A DNA stretch of 64,000 bases from Geothrix paludis (GTDB taxonomy: Bacteria; Acidobacteriota; Holophagae; Holophagales; Holophagaceae): positions 186,001-250,000 of the forward strand of contig NZ_JAKZLC010000003.1 of the NCBI RefSeq assembly GCF_022808815.1. The letters are read 5' to 3'. Below are positions 33,859 to 43,096 of the stretch, one piece after another (positions within the stretch are counted from its first letter, which is position 1; every line of letters starts with the position of its first letter). Made by a program: the position numbers and the translations under genes. The notes under the pieces are model-generated. The model made no database searches and was not told where the DNA came from. It was given only the letters and a program-made list of their open reading frames with translations.

Positions 33859-34926
33859 ATGCCAGTACCAAATCAGAATATGTTAGTCGCCGTAGTGATG
33901 GCCGGAGGCCGCGGCACCCGGTTCTGGCCCCGCAGCCGCAACGCCCGCCCCAAGCAGTTCCTGGCCATCGTGGGCACGGAGACGCTGCTGCACCAGACCG
34001 TGCGCCGCCTGGATGGCCATGTGGCCCCCGAGCGAATCTTCGTGGTGACCACGGAGGACCTGGCCGCCGAAACGCGCCGCATGCTGCCCGAGCTGCCGCC
34101 GGAGAACGTGATCGTGGAGCCCGAGGGCCGCAACACCGCGCCCTGCCTGGCCCTGGCCCTGGTTCAGATCGAGCGAAAGGTGCCCCACGGCGTCATGGCC
34201 GTGCTGTCGGCGGACCACTGGATCGGCGACCGGGACCTGTTTCTGGAGGACCTGGACACGGCCGTGAAGCATGCCGCCTGGGAGCATGAGCTGGTCACCT
34301 TCGGCATCAAGCCCACCTACCCGGAGACGGGCTACGGCTACATCGAATCCGAGGGCCACGGCCCCGTGCAGAAGGTGGTGGCCTTCCGCGAGAAGCCGCC
34401 GGTGGAGGTGGCCGTCCAGTACCTCGAATCCGGCCGCCACTACTGGAACGCCGGCATGTTCGTGTGGACCCTGACCGATTTCCGCGAGGGGCTGGCGAAG
34501 CACGCGCCGGAAGTGCTGAAGCCCCTGGACGCCTGGGTGGCGGCGGGCGCCGATCCCGCGGCCCTCGGCGCCGCCTACCGCCAGCTGCCCAAGGTGGCCA
34601 TCGACGTGGCGCTCATGGAGAAGGCCGAGACGGTGGCGGTGGTGCCCACCCGCTTCCGCTGGTCCGACGTGGGCTCCTGGCCCGCGGCCATCGAGTTCCA
34701 GGAGACCGATCCCGAAGGCAACGTGAGCCAGGGCGAGACTCTGCTCCTGGACACCCGCAACAGCGCCTTCTTCGGGGGCAAGCGCCTCATCGCCGCCAGT
34801 GGGGTGGATGACCTCATCGTGGTGGACGACGACGACGCCCTCCTCATCTGCCACCGCGACCGTGCCCAGACCGTCAAGCAGATCGTCGAGCGCCTCAAGG
34901 CCGAGGGCCGCAAGGATCTGCTCTAG
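33859..34926 (+). CDS. manC: Mannose-1-phosphate guanylyltransferase
   Basis: About 355 residues, the single-domain form without a fused isomerase. It makes GDP-mannose from mannose-1-phosphate and GTP. The nucleotidyltransferase signature AVVMAGGRGTRFWPRSRNARPKQFL, VEPEGRNTAPCLALA, LSADHWIGD, TGYGYIE, FREKPP and YWNAGMFVWT are present. The start is uncertain: an ATG at 33826 lacks a ribosome binding site, the ATG chosen has GAGAG upstream, and another in-frame ATG follows at 33880. GDP-mannose feeds gmd downstream. Confidence 0.93.
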   Translation: MPVPNQNMLVAVVMAGGRGTRFWPRSRNARPKQFLAIVGTETLLHQTVRRLDGHVAPERIFVVTTEDLAAETRRMLPELPPENVIVEPEGRNTAPCLALALVQIERKVPHGVMAVLSADHWIGDRDLFLEDLDTAVKHAAWEHELVTFGIKPTYPETGYGYIESEGHGPVQKVVAFREKPPVEVAVQYLESGRHYWNAGMFVWTLTDFREGLAKHAPEVLKPLDAWVAAGADPAALGAAYRQLPKVAIDVALMEKAETVAVVPTRFRWSDVGSWPAAIEFQETDPEGNVSQGETLLLDTRNSAFFGGKRLIAASGVDDLIVVDDDDALLICHRDRAQTVKQIVERLKAEGRKDLL

Positions 34927-34973
34927 CCTGAAGACTGAAAACCGAAGACTGAGGACTGAAGACCGAGGACCGA
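34927..34973 (+). repeat. 7-bp tandem array, consensus RGACYGA
   Basis: Immediately after the manC stop come six consecutive 7-base units (AGACTGA, AAACCGA, AGACTGA, GGACTGA, AGACCGA, GGACCGA) preceded by a partial one. The last unit supplies the GAGGA-type ribosome binding site of the next gene, whose ATG begins two bases after the array. Copy-number change would alter the manC-cupin spacing. Confidence 0.8.
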
Positions 34974-34975
34974 CC

Positions 34976-35335
34976 ATGCAGCGACCCACCACCCTCCACG
35001 TAGACAAGCCCTGGGGCTCCTTCGACCAGTACGCCCTCAACACGCCCTGCACGGTGAAGATCCTCACCTGCAACCCGGGCCAGAAGCTGAGCCTCCAGCG
35101 CCACGCCCACCGCGGCGAGCTGTGGGTGGCGCTGGATCCGGGGGTGGTGGTGGACCGCGACGGCGTGGAGCTGCGGCCCTCCGTGGGCGAGGAGGTCTGG
35201 CTGCCCCAGGGCCGCACCCACCGGCTGCGCTGCGACGCATCCACGGGCTACCCCGTGCGCGTGCTGGAGGTGAGCCTCGGCACCTTCGACGAGGCGGACA
35301 TCGAGCGCCTCCAGGACGACTACGGGCGCAGCTGA
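34976..35335 (+). CDS. Cupin-fold mannose-6-phosphate isomerase-like protein
   Basis: 119 residues starting MQRPTTLHVDKPWGSFDQYA. The type II cupin core is clear: KPWGSFDQY, PGQKLSLQRHAHRGELWVAL (metal-binding His/Glu set) and VGEEVWLPQGRTHRLR with VRVLEVSLGTFDEADIERLQDDYGR. This is the C-terminal isomerase-like module usually fused to ManC in GDP-mannose synthesis, here as a separate gene directly after manC. It probably converts fructose-6-phosphate to mannose-6-phosphate, or is a related cupin with a sugar role. Confidence 0.85.
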   Translation: MQRPTTLHVDKPWGSFDQYALNTPCTVKILTCNPGQKLSLQRHAHRGELWVALDPGVVVDRDGVELRPSVGEEVWLPQGRTHRLRCDASTGYPVRVLEVSLGTFDEADIERLQDDYGRS

Positions 35336-35473
35336 TGCTTCAGCCATCACTGCATATCTGTCTCCGCGGTTCGATTGAAACCATACCTCCATTTATGTTG
35401 AACAACTGAAATATGATTTAGTTCTTTACGAAACCAGGCCCCAATAGATCGATTTTATCGGATTGTAAAACAT

Positions 35474-36367
35474 ATGAAACGACGTTCTTATCTGATGACC
35501 GGCGGATCTGGGTTCGTGGGGCAACATCTCACAAAACTGCTGATCGAACGGGGCGACCAAGTGACAGTTCTTGATCAAACTCTTTCTGTAAATCAATCAG
35601 ACGGTGTAACTCAAGTTTTGGGAGATTTGAGGGACCCCGCAATCTTCAAAGACTTACCACGGGAATGGGATGGTGTAATTCATTTGGCAGGGGCTTCAAT
35701 CCCGAGCCTTTTCTTTGATATGGCCCCTGTGATAACGAATTTGGGAATCACGTTGAATTTATTGGATCATATCAGAGATAGCCGTGTTCTCCTTGTGAGC
35801 AGTTGTCATGTTTATGGGTCTTCGGATCGTCCGCGGCATGAAGATGATCCACTGATTCCACAGGGAAAATATGGACTCTCCAAATATCTGTTAGAACAAA
35901 CCGTTTCACCTTTTCAAGGTCGGCTAGATATACGTGTGGCTAGGCCCTTCAATCATCTTGGGCCAGGCCTTAGACCCGAGTTGATGGTTCCATCTCTCTT
36001 GAGGCGTCTATCGGAGGACCAATCTGGTGAGATGGTTCAAATGACTGGGCAAAATAGTGTGAGGGATTTTATTGATGTACGCGATGTGATTGCTGCGTAT
36101 CTGGCAATAATTGACCTAGAGAAGCCTCAACATCATGTTTTCAATGTGTGCACTGGAAGAGCGACGAGTATTGAGGAGGTGGTTCAAGTTGTTTTGGACC
36201 TTCTTGGTCAGCAGCGGGAGATCGAATTCAAGGGAGGACCAAAATCTCAGGATGATATTCCCTTCTTGGTTGGGGTTCCCGATCGGCTGAATGCCGCCAG
36301 TGGGTGGCAAGCTGCTTTTACTCTTTGCGACAGCATTAGTTCCATGATTGCTAACCAAGCAATTTAA
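35474..36367 (+). CDS. rmd: NAD-dependent epimerase/reductase, probable GDP-6-deoxy-D-mannose reductase
   Basis: 297 residues of the extended short-chain dehydrogenase family: glycine-rich [22 protein letters not shown], catalytic region [13 protein letters not shown] and YGLSK (Tyr-xxx-Lys), and [13 protein letters not shown] with [12 protein letters not shown]. Its position next to gmd and the ARPFNHxGPGQ-like motif fit Rmd, which reduces GDP-4-keto-6-deoxymannose to GDP-D-rhamnose. Base composition is markedly lower in GC than manC and gmd on either side, a sign of separate acquisition. No good ribosome binding site is seen before the ATG. Other 4-ketoreductases of this type cannot be excluded. 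Confidence 0.7.
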   Translation: MKRRSYLMTGGSGFVGQHLTKLLIERGDQVTVLDQTLSVNQSDGVTQVLGDLRDPAIFKDLPREWDGVIHLAGASIPSLFFDMAPVITNLGITLNLLDHIRDSRVLLVSSCHVYGSSDRPRHEDDPLIPQGKYGLSKYLLEQTVSPFQGRLDIRVARPFNHLGPGLRPELMVPSLLRRLSEDQSGEMVQMTGQNSVRDFIDVRDVIAAYLAIIDLEKPQHHVFNVCTGRATSIEEVVQVVLDLLGQQREIEFKGGPKSQDDIPFLVGVPDRLNAASGWQAAFTLCDSISSMIANQAI

Positions 36368-36380
36368 AAGGGGAGATCAT

Positions 36381-37424
36381 ATGAGTCGAATTGCTCTTAT
36401 CACTGGTGTCACTGGCCAGGATGGCAGCTACCTGGCGGAGCTGCTGCTGTCGAAGGGCTACCAGGTCCACGGCGTGGTGCGCCGGGCCAGCCTCTTCAAC
36501 ACGGACCGCATCGACCACCTGCACGTGGGCGAGACGCCGGATCCCGCCTTCTTCCTGCACTACGGCGACCTGTCGGACGCCGGGGCCCTGCGGAACCTGC
36601 TGGATGAGATCCAGCCCGACGAGGTCTACAACCTGGGCGCCCAGAGCCATGTGCGCGTGAGCTTCGACCAGCCCGAGTACACGGTGGATGTGGTGGGCGT
36701 GGGTGTCATCCGGCTGCTGGAAGCCATCCGCAGCTACATGAAGCACACGAAGAAGCAGATCCGCTTCTACCAGGCCGGCAGCTCCGAGATGTTCGGCAGC
36801 GCCAAGCCCCGGCAGCACGAGGGCACGCGCTTCGAGCCGCGCAGCCCCTACGCCTGCGCCAAGGTCTACGCCCACTACCAGGTGATCAACCACCGGGAGA
36901 GCTACGGCCTCTTCGCCTGCAACGGCATCCTGTTCAACCACGAGAGCCCGCGTCGGGGCGAGACCTTCGTGACCCGCAAGATCACCCGGGCTGCCACGCG
37001 CATCAAGCTGGGGCTCCAGGACAAGCTCTTCCTCGGCAACCTGGACGCCAAGCGGGACTGGGGTTTTGCGGGGGACTACGTGGAGGCCATGTGGCGCATG
37101 CTCCAGCAGGATGCGCCGGACGACTATGTGGTGGCCACGGGCGAGAGCATCAGCATCCGCGACTTCCTGGGCCTCACCTTCGGGCGGCTGGACCTGGACT
37201 GGCAGAAGCACGTGGAGATCGATCCCCGCTACTTCCGTCCCGCCGAGGTGGACCACCTGGAAGGCGATCCGTCCAAGGGCCGGCGCATCCTGGGCTGGGA
37301 GCCCAAGACCGACATCCGGGCCCTGGCGGCCATGATGGTGGAGTCCGACCTCAAGCTGGCCCAGAAGGAACTCGTGCTGCGCGAGGCCGGCCACGCCGAG
37401 GCGCCCCGCGCCGGCTACCGCTGA
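36381..37424 (+). CDS. gmd: GDP-mannose 4,6-dehydratase
   Basis: 347 residues starting [20 protein letters not shown] with GGGGAGA upstream. Family marks are [73 protein letters not shown] (Tyr-xxx-Lys), [19 protein letters not shown] and [19 protein letters not shown]. It converts GDP-mannose to GDP-4-keto-6-deoxymannose using bound NADP. With manC upstream and the reductase gene it forms a route to GDP-D-rhamnose. GC content is typical of the genome, in contrast to the preceding gene. Confidence 0.97.
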   Translation: MSRIALITGVTGQDGSYLAELLLSKGYQVHGVVRRASLFNTDRIDHLHVGETPDPAFFLHYGDLSDAGALRNLLDEIQPDEVYNLGAQSHVRVSFDQPEYTVDVVGVGVIRLLEAIRSYMKHTKKQIRFYQAGSSEMFGSAKPRQHEGTRFEPRSPYACAKVYAHYQVINHRESYGLFACNGILFNHESPRRGETFVTRKITRAATRIKLGLQDKLFLGNLDAKRDWGFAGDYVEAMWRMLQQDAPDDYVVATGESISIRDFLGLTFGRLDLDWQKHVEIDPRYFRPAEVDHLEGDPSKGRRILGWEPKTDIRALAAMMVESDLKLAQKELVLREAGHAEAPRAGYR

Positions 37425-37444
37425 GCCTTACGTGGATGACTGAC

Positions 37445-38434
37445 ATGACGATCAACCCCGAGGCTCCGATTGCAGTTCTGGGTGGTTCCGGTTTCATCGG
37501 GACCCGCTTGGCTGCCCGACTGGTCGAACTGGACCGAGCCTTCCGCATCGGCGATCTGGTGCCCAGTCATGACCACTTCGATTGCTACCGCCCGTGTGAT
37601 GTGCGGGTCGCGGACTCCATGTCCGCGGTTCTGTCGGGTGCGGGTGCGGTGATCAACCTGGCCGCTGAGCACCGGGATGATGTCCGGCCGATCTCCCGGT
37701 ACCACGAGACCAATGTGGAAGGAGCCCGGCAGGTCTGCCGGGCCGCCTCCGCGGCCGGCATCAAGCGGCTGGTGTTCACGAGCAGTGTGGCCGTCTACGG
37801 CTTCCAGGGATTCGCCGTGGATGAGTCGGGGCCCTTCAACCCCTTCAATCCGTACGGGGAAACGAAGCTGCTCGCCGAGGGCATCTACCGAGCCTGGGCC
37901 GAGGAGGATCCCGAACGAGCCCTTGTGATCATTCGGCCCACTGTGGTCTTTGGTGAGGGCAACCGGGGCAATGTCTACAACCTGCTGAAGCAGGTCGCTT
38001 CAGGCCGCTTCATGATGGTGGGGAAGGGGCTGAATAAGAAATCCATGGCTTATGTGGGGAATGTGGCCGATGCCTTGGTCCACGGCCTGAGCTTGGGTCC
38101 GGGGACTCATATCTTCAACTATGTGGATGGCCCGGATATGGACATGAACGAGCTGGTGACTTTGGTCTACCGGAGCCTGGGCCGCCCTGCGCCGAGCCGC
38201 TTGCGGATCCCCCTCTCCATGGCCATGGCGGGCGGCCATCTCCTGGATGGGGTGGCCCGGTTGACGGGGCGAACCTTCCCCATCAGCGCCATTCGAGTCC
38301 GGAAGTTCTGTGAGAACACCCAGATCAAGGCAGATCGAATTCGGACAGCGGGATTTCAGCCGCGGTTCACCCTTGCTGCTGCTTTGGACCAAACCATTCG
38401 GGAAGAACTGACGGAAGGCGCTTCAGCACAATGA
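37445..38434 (+). CDS. NAD-dependent sugar-nucleotide epimerase/dehydratase family protein
   Basis: 329 residues of the extended SDR fold: IAVLGGSGFIGTRLAARL at the N-terminus, VINLAAEHRDDVRP, LVFTSSVAVYG, PFNPYGETKLLAEGIYRAW (Tyr-xxx-Lys) and IIRPTVVFGEGNRGNVYNLL. It resembles membrane-cluster UDP-sugar epimerases/4-ketoreductases that act beside polysaccharide genes. The substrate cannot be named. Start is either this ATG or the one three codons earlier; neither has a strong ribosome binding site. It lies 20 bases after gmd, likely in the same transcript. Confidence 0.82.
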   Translation: MTINPEAPIAVLGGSGFIGTRLAARLVELDRAFRIGDLVPSHDHFDCYRPCDVRVADSMSAVLSGAGAVINLAAEHRDDVRPISRYHETNVEGARQVCRAASAAGIKRLVFTSSVAVYGFQGFAVDESGPFNPFNPYGETKLLAEGIYRAWAEEDPERALVIIRPTVVFGEGNRGNVYNLLKQVASGRFMMVGKGLNKKSMAYVGNVADALVHGLSLGPGTHIFNYVDGPDMDMNELVTLVYRSLGRPAPSRLRIPLSMAMAGGHLLDGVARLTGRTFPISAIRVRKFCENTQIKADRIRTAGFQPRFTLAAALDQTIREELTEGASAQ

Positions 38435-38528
38435 ATGACATGTGATTTTAAAACCCGAGACATATGATTCATCATGGATGAAGATCTTTAACCGAGCCTC
38501 TTGGTCTATGCGGGAAATGGTGGATTAA

Positions 38529-39644
38529 ATGAAGATTTTGGAAATCAACAAACTCTATTATCCATGGACAGGAGGAATCGAGTTTGTTGCACAGAGCATT
38601 GCAGAAGGGCTCAATGATCGAGTGGACATGTCTGTTTTGGTCTGTCAGCCAAAAGGGAAGGGCAGCCAGGAAACGGTAAATGGAGTAAAGGTTACCCGCG
38701 CGAGTAGCTACGGGATCTATTTTTCGATGCCGATTTCATTGGATTTTTTTGTTAAATTTTGGCGAATGGCCAGAACTTCTGATATTATACAGTTACACGC
38801 CCCTTTCCCTTTGTCTGACTTTGCATGTTTGTTGTTTGCTAGAAAAAAGAAAATCGTGTTGTGGTGGCATTCGGATATAGTCAAACAAAAAAAGATAATG
38901 TTTTTCTATGGGCCAATCCTTAATAGGCTGATTCGCCGAGTCGATCGAATCGTGGTGGCAACTCAAGGACATATTGACAGCTCTGAGTACATCAAGCCGC
39001 TTGAATATAAGTGCGTGATCATTCCATATGGAATTCGAGTGGAAGAATATGATTGTCATAAGATGGAACCGATTCTTTCCACAAAACTTGTAGATACTAA
39101 TGCAAAAAAGGTGTTATTCGCTGGCCGGCTCGTCTATTATAAAGGCGTAGATGTCCTACTGGACGCCATCTCATTGACCCATGGGGCGGAGTTGTTTATT
39201 TCCGGGGACGGGGCGCTAGAAGGGACCTTAAAAGAGCAGGCCGAATCCTTGGGAATTCAAAACCGGGTTCATTTCCTCGGAAAGCTGTCAGACGATGAAT
39301 TGAAATCCGCTTTTTCTGATTGTGATTTGTTTGTATTGCCCTCCGTTCAAAACTCAGAGGCATTTGGGATTGTGCAGCTTGAAGCAATGATATCCAAAAA
39401 GCCAGTCATAAATACTTCACTACCGACTGGCGTACCCCACGTGAGTCTTGATTCGCATACAGGCTTGACAGTAAAGCCTGGTGACGCTGGGGCCTTGGCT
39501 AAGGCCATTCAGGCATTGGTCGATGATGATGGATTGCGCCAGGAGATGGGCATTCGAGCTGAAAGACGCGTCAGGGAAGTGTTCGACCTGAAGTATACAA
39601 TTAATCAACTGTTTGCACTGTATCAAGACGTCCTAACCAAGTAG
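38529..39644 (+). CDS. Glycosyltransferase family 4 (GT-B)
   Basis: 371 residues. N-terminal domain with INKLYYPWTGGIEFVAQSIA (GGIE loop) and the C-terminal GT4 domain with KKVLFAGRLVYYKGVDVLLD, VHFLGKLSDDELKSAFSDCD and the donor-binding ExxxxxE region NSEAFGIVQLEAMISKKPVI. It transfers a nucleotide-activated sugar, perhaps a mannose or rhamnose from the GDP sugars made upstream. The DNA is AT-rich compared with the window. It converges with the next gene with no bases between the stop codons. Confidence 0.9.
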   Translation: MKILEINKLYYPWTGGIEFVAQSIAEGLNDRVDMSVLVCQPKGKGSQETVNGVKVTRASSYGIYFSMPISLDFFVKFWRMARTSDIIQLHAPFPLSDFACLLFARKKKIVLWWHSDIVKQKKIMFFYGPILNRLIRRVDRIVVATQGHIDSSEYIKPLEYKCVIIPYGIRVEEYDCHKMEPILSTKLVDTNAKKVLFAGRLVYYKGVDVLLDAISLTHGAELFISGDGALEGTLKEQAESLGIQNRVHFLGKLSDDELKSAFSDCDLFVLPSVQNSEAFGIVQLEAMISKKPVINTSLPTGVPHVSLDSHTGLTVKPGDAGALAKAIQALVDDDGLRQEMGIRAERRVREVFDLKYTINQLFALYQDVLTK

Positions 39645-40751
39645 TCAGGTGACAGATTGTTGATCGTCACACATCGAAAGTGCGTGTGCCGGCCTGAAGA
39701 TGGGTATCTTCTGAAGTTGCGAACGGACAGCCTCGGGAGAATATTGCTTTTCGAATAACCCTAGGCATTGATTTGAGATGTGTCTTGAATCGCTTTTTAT
39801 TTGAATGATATGGGTTAGGAGTTTCTTTGGATCGAACCCATGGATGGGTACTTCAATGGCCGCTCCCTCTGTCAGTAGCAGCTTTTCTTTTTCGTGCTCC
39901 GAGACAAGCAGAGGGACACCGCTTCTCAAGGCTACCGGTGTGACGCCAGATTGGGCATAGGGTTTCCCATAAACATTCCAGACAATAATGGATTCGTCGA
40001 GAAGTCTTAGCATTTCATCATCTGAATAACTCTTGCCGCTCCTCGTCTCCACTCCGGGAAGGGGGCTGTCGAGGTTGCTGTAAGTCAGCATCGTGGCGCG
40101 AAGATCCGGTGATGAGGTCCCCATTTCGACTGCCAACGCCGAGAATTGCGTCAAGCATCTGGCTGAATCCGCACGGCCGAGGTAGAGAACGCGGTGCCTC
40201 GAATCGGAGGGAGAGGCCCTGTGACTCCTGGGCAGACTGGGAATGGCCAAGGGCATGACGAAAATGGAACCCCTGGCATGGGGGAAATGACGTATTGCGT
40301 GATTCACCAGAGTGTCGGTTGCGACCAGAATGATGTCGGCGATTCGGGTTTCCAGTTGCTGAGTCAGGGCCACCAGGGTTGCGTAGTGGGCTGGGTCGCC
40401 TTTGCTGAGTTTTTCGCGCAGATTACTGGGCTCGTGCAGATAATAGATAACCGGAATCCGGTTTAATCGCGCCCAGAGCCCGATGAGCACATTGGCGGGA
40501 TGCACGCTCTGAAAGAAGATGGCATCTATCGGCCCTCGGTTCGGATTGACCAAGTTCAAAAGGAACCGGAAGGGTGTCGTGACGACGATGGAATCGTCCG
40601 CTTCCAAGGGATGGGGTGGGGCCCCTGCTCTGGATCCTGCATAGGAGCAGGTCCATCCGAGCATCTTTAATGCTTCCCATGAGGCTTGTATGAGCGTTCC
40701 GTGGATGGGACGCTCGGACCAGCAGATGAACAGGAGGTTGCGGACGGCCAC
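39645..40751 (-). CDS. Probable glycosyltransferase (GT4-like)
   Basis: 368 residues from a GTG start. The N-terminal half has a Rossmann-like pattern with FFQSVHPANVLIGLWARLNR and VIYYLHEPSN (acceptor side), and the C-terminal half has HRVLYLGRADSARCLTQFSAL, a DDEMLRLLDESIIVWNVYGK segment and PVALRSGVPLLVSEHEKEKL, where the usual donor-binding glutamate motif is weak. It is the last gene of the minus-strand half of the cluster, 3 bases after the Wzy-like gene. Sugar specificity is unknown; the divergent motif makes the catalytic assignment less sure. Confidence 0.7.
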   Translation of the reverse strand: MAVRNLLFICWSERPIHGTLIQASWEALKMLGWTCSYAGSRAGAPPHPLEADDSIVVTTPFRFLLNLVNPNRGPIDAIFFQSVHPANVLIGLWARLNRIPVIYYLHEPSNLREKLSKGDPAHYATLVALTQQLETRIADIILVATDTLVNHAIRHFPHARGSIFVMPLAIPSLPRSHRASPSDSRHRVLYLGRADSARCLTQFSALAVEMGTSSPDLRATMLTYSNLDSPLPGVETRSGKSYSDDEMLRLLDESIIVWNVYGKPYAQSGVTPVALRSGVPLLVSEHEKEKLLLTEGAAIEVPIHGFDPKKLLTHIIQIKSDSRHISNQCLGLFEKQYSPEAVRSQLQKIPIFRPAHALSMCDDQQSVT

Positions 40752-40754
40752 GGA

Positions 40755-41897
40755 TCAACCTTGGGCAGAGGGAGCGGTCGGTGCCGAGGCTGACGAATCC
40801 AATCGGCGAGGCCGCCAAGCAGTCAGCCAATGCCAAGCGAACAAGAACAGAACCAGGAAGATGAGGAAAGAGAATACATCCTGGATCCGTGAGCGCAGGA
40901 GGACGATGCACATCAGGCCGGCGAAGATGCGGGTGGAATTGAGGGCATTCCGTTGGAGGAGGCGCTCGAGGAACCTGGCCAGTCCCCCCAGCACCGCACC
41001 GGCCGAAAGCGCCGTCAGAACCGTTGGCCGGTAGTAAAGCAGCTCACCCAGGTAGGTGAAAATGGAGACGGATTGGATGTAATCCCCGAAATGGGGGTAG
41101 ATGACCTTCGTCATTTCCACGTTGAAGGAGAAGATCTCCTTCTGGAAAAGGAAGGAGGGGAGAAACTTCTTGAAGAACTCGAACAGGAAGTCCAGCCAAC
41201 TGCCGCCGTCGAGGCTCTTCTCCAGGAGCAGGGAAAGATTGAGGTAGGGCCAACCCAGCGCATCGAAAAGGGGGTTGGAGAAGGCCATGTTCTGGAAATC
41301 CCCCCGAATGTAGCTGGCCGCGAGGAACAGCCCCAGGGCCCCGGCACCGGCGAGGACCAGGCGCCGGCCGTTGATCCTCACGCCCAGGAGGATGGAAAGC
41401 ACGGCCATCAGGAGGTAGCCCCGGCTGATGCCGATTTCGTAAACGAGAAAGCACAGGACGAGGACGTACGGCCAGAGGCGTTTGGGGCGGGCGAGGGTGC
41501 GGGCGTGGTCGAACAGGGCGAAGGGGGCGAAGACGGCCGCGGCCCCTAGCAGGTCGATAATGCCCCGTCCCTGGGAGACGCCCGCATTGGTGCTGTCGAT
41601 GAAATCGCTCACCGCGGAGCTGGAAAAAAACAGGTTCTGGGCGAACTTCTGGCGCCCGAAAAGCGCATCCAAAAGGAAATAGGCTGCGAGGAGAATCATC
41701 AATAGCCGATGAGCCTGCGGGGCGGGAGTGGGCGCCATGGGACTTGGTTTCCGCCAGCCCCACAAGGAAAGTCCGACTGGGAGGGAGACGGCCACCACCG
41801 CATAGAAGACTTGGCTGCCTCCCAGGAGGATTCCCGGCAGGCCCCAGGCCAAGAGGCCGGCCAGGATGAAGTGCTGGAGGCGCAGACTGCTCAGCAT
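40755..41897 (-). CDS. Wzy-like O-antigen/polysaccharide polymerase
   Basis: 380 residues with about ten hydrophobic segments and one long periplasmic loop (about residues 205-265, including FEFFKKFLPSFLFQKEIFSF and YPHFGDYIQSVSIF). Sequence conservation in polymerases is low, so the call rests on topology and on the position between glycosyltransferases and near a flippase and chain-length protein. Such proteins join repeat units in the periplasm. The start overlaps the stop of the upstream glycosyltransferase by seven bases. Confidence 0.65.
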   Translation of the reverse strand: MLSSLRLQHFILAGLLAWGLPGILLGGSQVFYAVVAVSLPVGLSLWGWRKPSPMAPTPAPQAHRLLMILLAAYFLLDALFGRQKFAQNLFFSSSAVSDFIDSTNAGVSQGRGIIDLLGAAAVFAPFALFDHARTLARPKRLWPYVLVLCFLVYEIGISRGYLLMAVLSILLGVRINGRRLVLAGAGALGLFLAASYIRGDFQNMAFSNPLFDALGWPYLNLSLLLEKSLDGGSWLDFLFEFFKKFLPSFLFQKEIFSFNVEMTKVIYPHFGDYIQSVSIFTYLGELLYYRPTVLTALSAGAVLGGLARFLERLLQRNALNSTRIFAGLMCIVLLRSRIQDVFSFLIFLVLFLFAWHWLTAWRPRRLDSSASAPTAPSAQG

Positions 41898-43096
41898 GAG
41901 AAATGCCGGGTTATGGCTGCCTGTACGGCTTCGACATACTGGCGGGCGGGGTGCGAGGTGGAGGCTTGGGAGAAGGGCAGGTCGCCGGTGGGCCGCTGGC
42001 GCACGGATCTGACTACGGTGTCGGCGAGTTCCTGGAGTTCCAGAGGCCAGCCGGTCAGCACGATCTGCGTTTCAAAGAGGGCCTGAAGGCCCGCATCGAC
42101 ACCGAATTCTGTGGTGACAAGGCCCCGGCCTGCCAGAAGGGCCTCGACGGACTTGATCTTCACGCCCGTCGAGGGCCCGACGGGGTTGATGACCCAGCCC
42201 ACCTTCTCGTAGAAGTCCTCGAGGGCCGGGACCCGCCCGAGCACTTGGCCTCCATGGGCCTCCACACGCGCCCGGTCGGCTTCTGCCAGCGAGGCACAAA
42301 TCCCACCGGCCAACACCAGCCCGACGCCGGCGGTTTTTAATGTGTTAAGGAAAGTTTCAGAGGCGAGAGCCTGGATGACCACCTCGTTCTGGTAGCCGCG
42401 GGCGGCCAAGTAGCCCACAGTGGCGGGCAGGTCATCAGTTTGAAGGTGGGCGAATCGGTCATGGTCCACGGGGAGGAAAGTCGCCACAGGTAAGGAAACC
42501 CCGTAGAGGCGCTGGAATTCGGCCTGGTCTCCTTCCGAGATGGCGATGCAACGGGCTCGCGAATGCAGGATGGCACGTTCGTCCCGGGGCCTGAGGCTGA
42601 TCCAGCGCCGCGTTCCGATCCGTTCATGCCGTTCGGCCATGACATCCCCAAGGTCCACGACCACTTTCCCCCCGCCACGGTGTAGGCCGAGCAGATGAAA
42701 GGCCCAAGGGTAGTAGCACACGATGGTCTGGTAGCGGTCAATGAGTCTGGCGGGTAGGGGGGTGGTGACGGGGAAGGTGAAGTGTTTTATTAACTTGAGT
42801 TTGTTGCATGCAATGACATTGCCTCCGTACCAGGCCAATGCATTCAAGCGGGCGATCTGGGGGTAAACCCCTCCCAGGGCGCGGGCCTTGAACCCCGTAT
42901 TCTGCAACCACCGCTGGGTCTCCTCAGGTGATGACGAGAGGGAGAGGACATCGAGTCGGTTGGAGTAGGCCTGTTCCAGGGCCTTCAGGATTTGGAGTTG
43001 CCGCTGCAGCATCCCGTTGTTGGCCCGGAGGTCAAGGGGCGAAAGATACAGAGCCCGCGGGGCCTGAGACGAGGGGAGGGTGGCGGATTGGGTCAT
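41891..43096 (-). CDS. Glycosyltransferase (GT4-like, GT-B)
   Basis: 401 residues starting MTQSATLPSSQAPRALYLSP, its ATG overlapping the stop of the preceding gene as ATGA. The N-terminal half contains NNGMLQRQLQILKALEQAY and VVVDLGDVMAERHERIG; the C-terminal half has GLVLAGGICASLAEADRARV, GQVLGRVPALEDFYEKVGWV and NPVGPSTGVKIKSVEALLAG, the donor-binding G-x-K-x-x-x-E motif of this type of transferase. It probably adds one sugar of the repeat unit. The open frame extends upstream of the ATG but overlaps a neighbour. Confidence 0.85.
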   Translation of the reverse strand: MTQSATLPSSQAPRALYLSPLDLRANNGMLQRQLQILKALEQAYSNRLDVLSLSSSPEETQRWLQNTGFKARALGGVYPQIARLNALAWYGGNVIACNKLKLIKHFTFPVTTPLPARLIDRYQTIVCYYPWAFHLLGLHRGGGKVVVDLGDVMAERHERIGTRRWISLRPRDERAILHSRARCIAISEGDQAEFQRLYGVSLPVATFLPVDHDRFAHLQTDDLPATVGYLAARGYQNEVVIQALASETFLNTLKTAGVGLVLAGGICASLAEADRARVEAHGGQVLGRVPALEDFYEKVGWVINPVGPSTGVKIKSVEALLAGRGLVTTEFGVDAGLQALFETQIVLTGWPLELQELADTVVRSVRQRPTGDLPFSQASTSHPARQYVEAVQAAITRHFSC

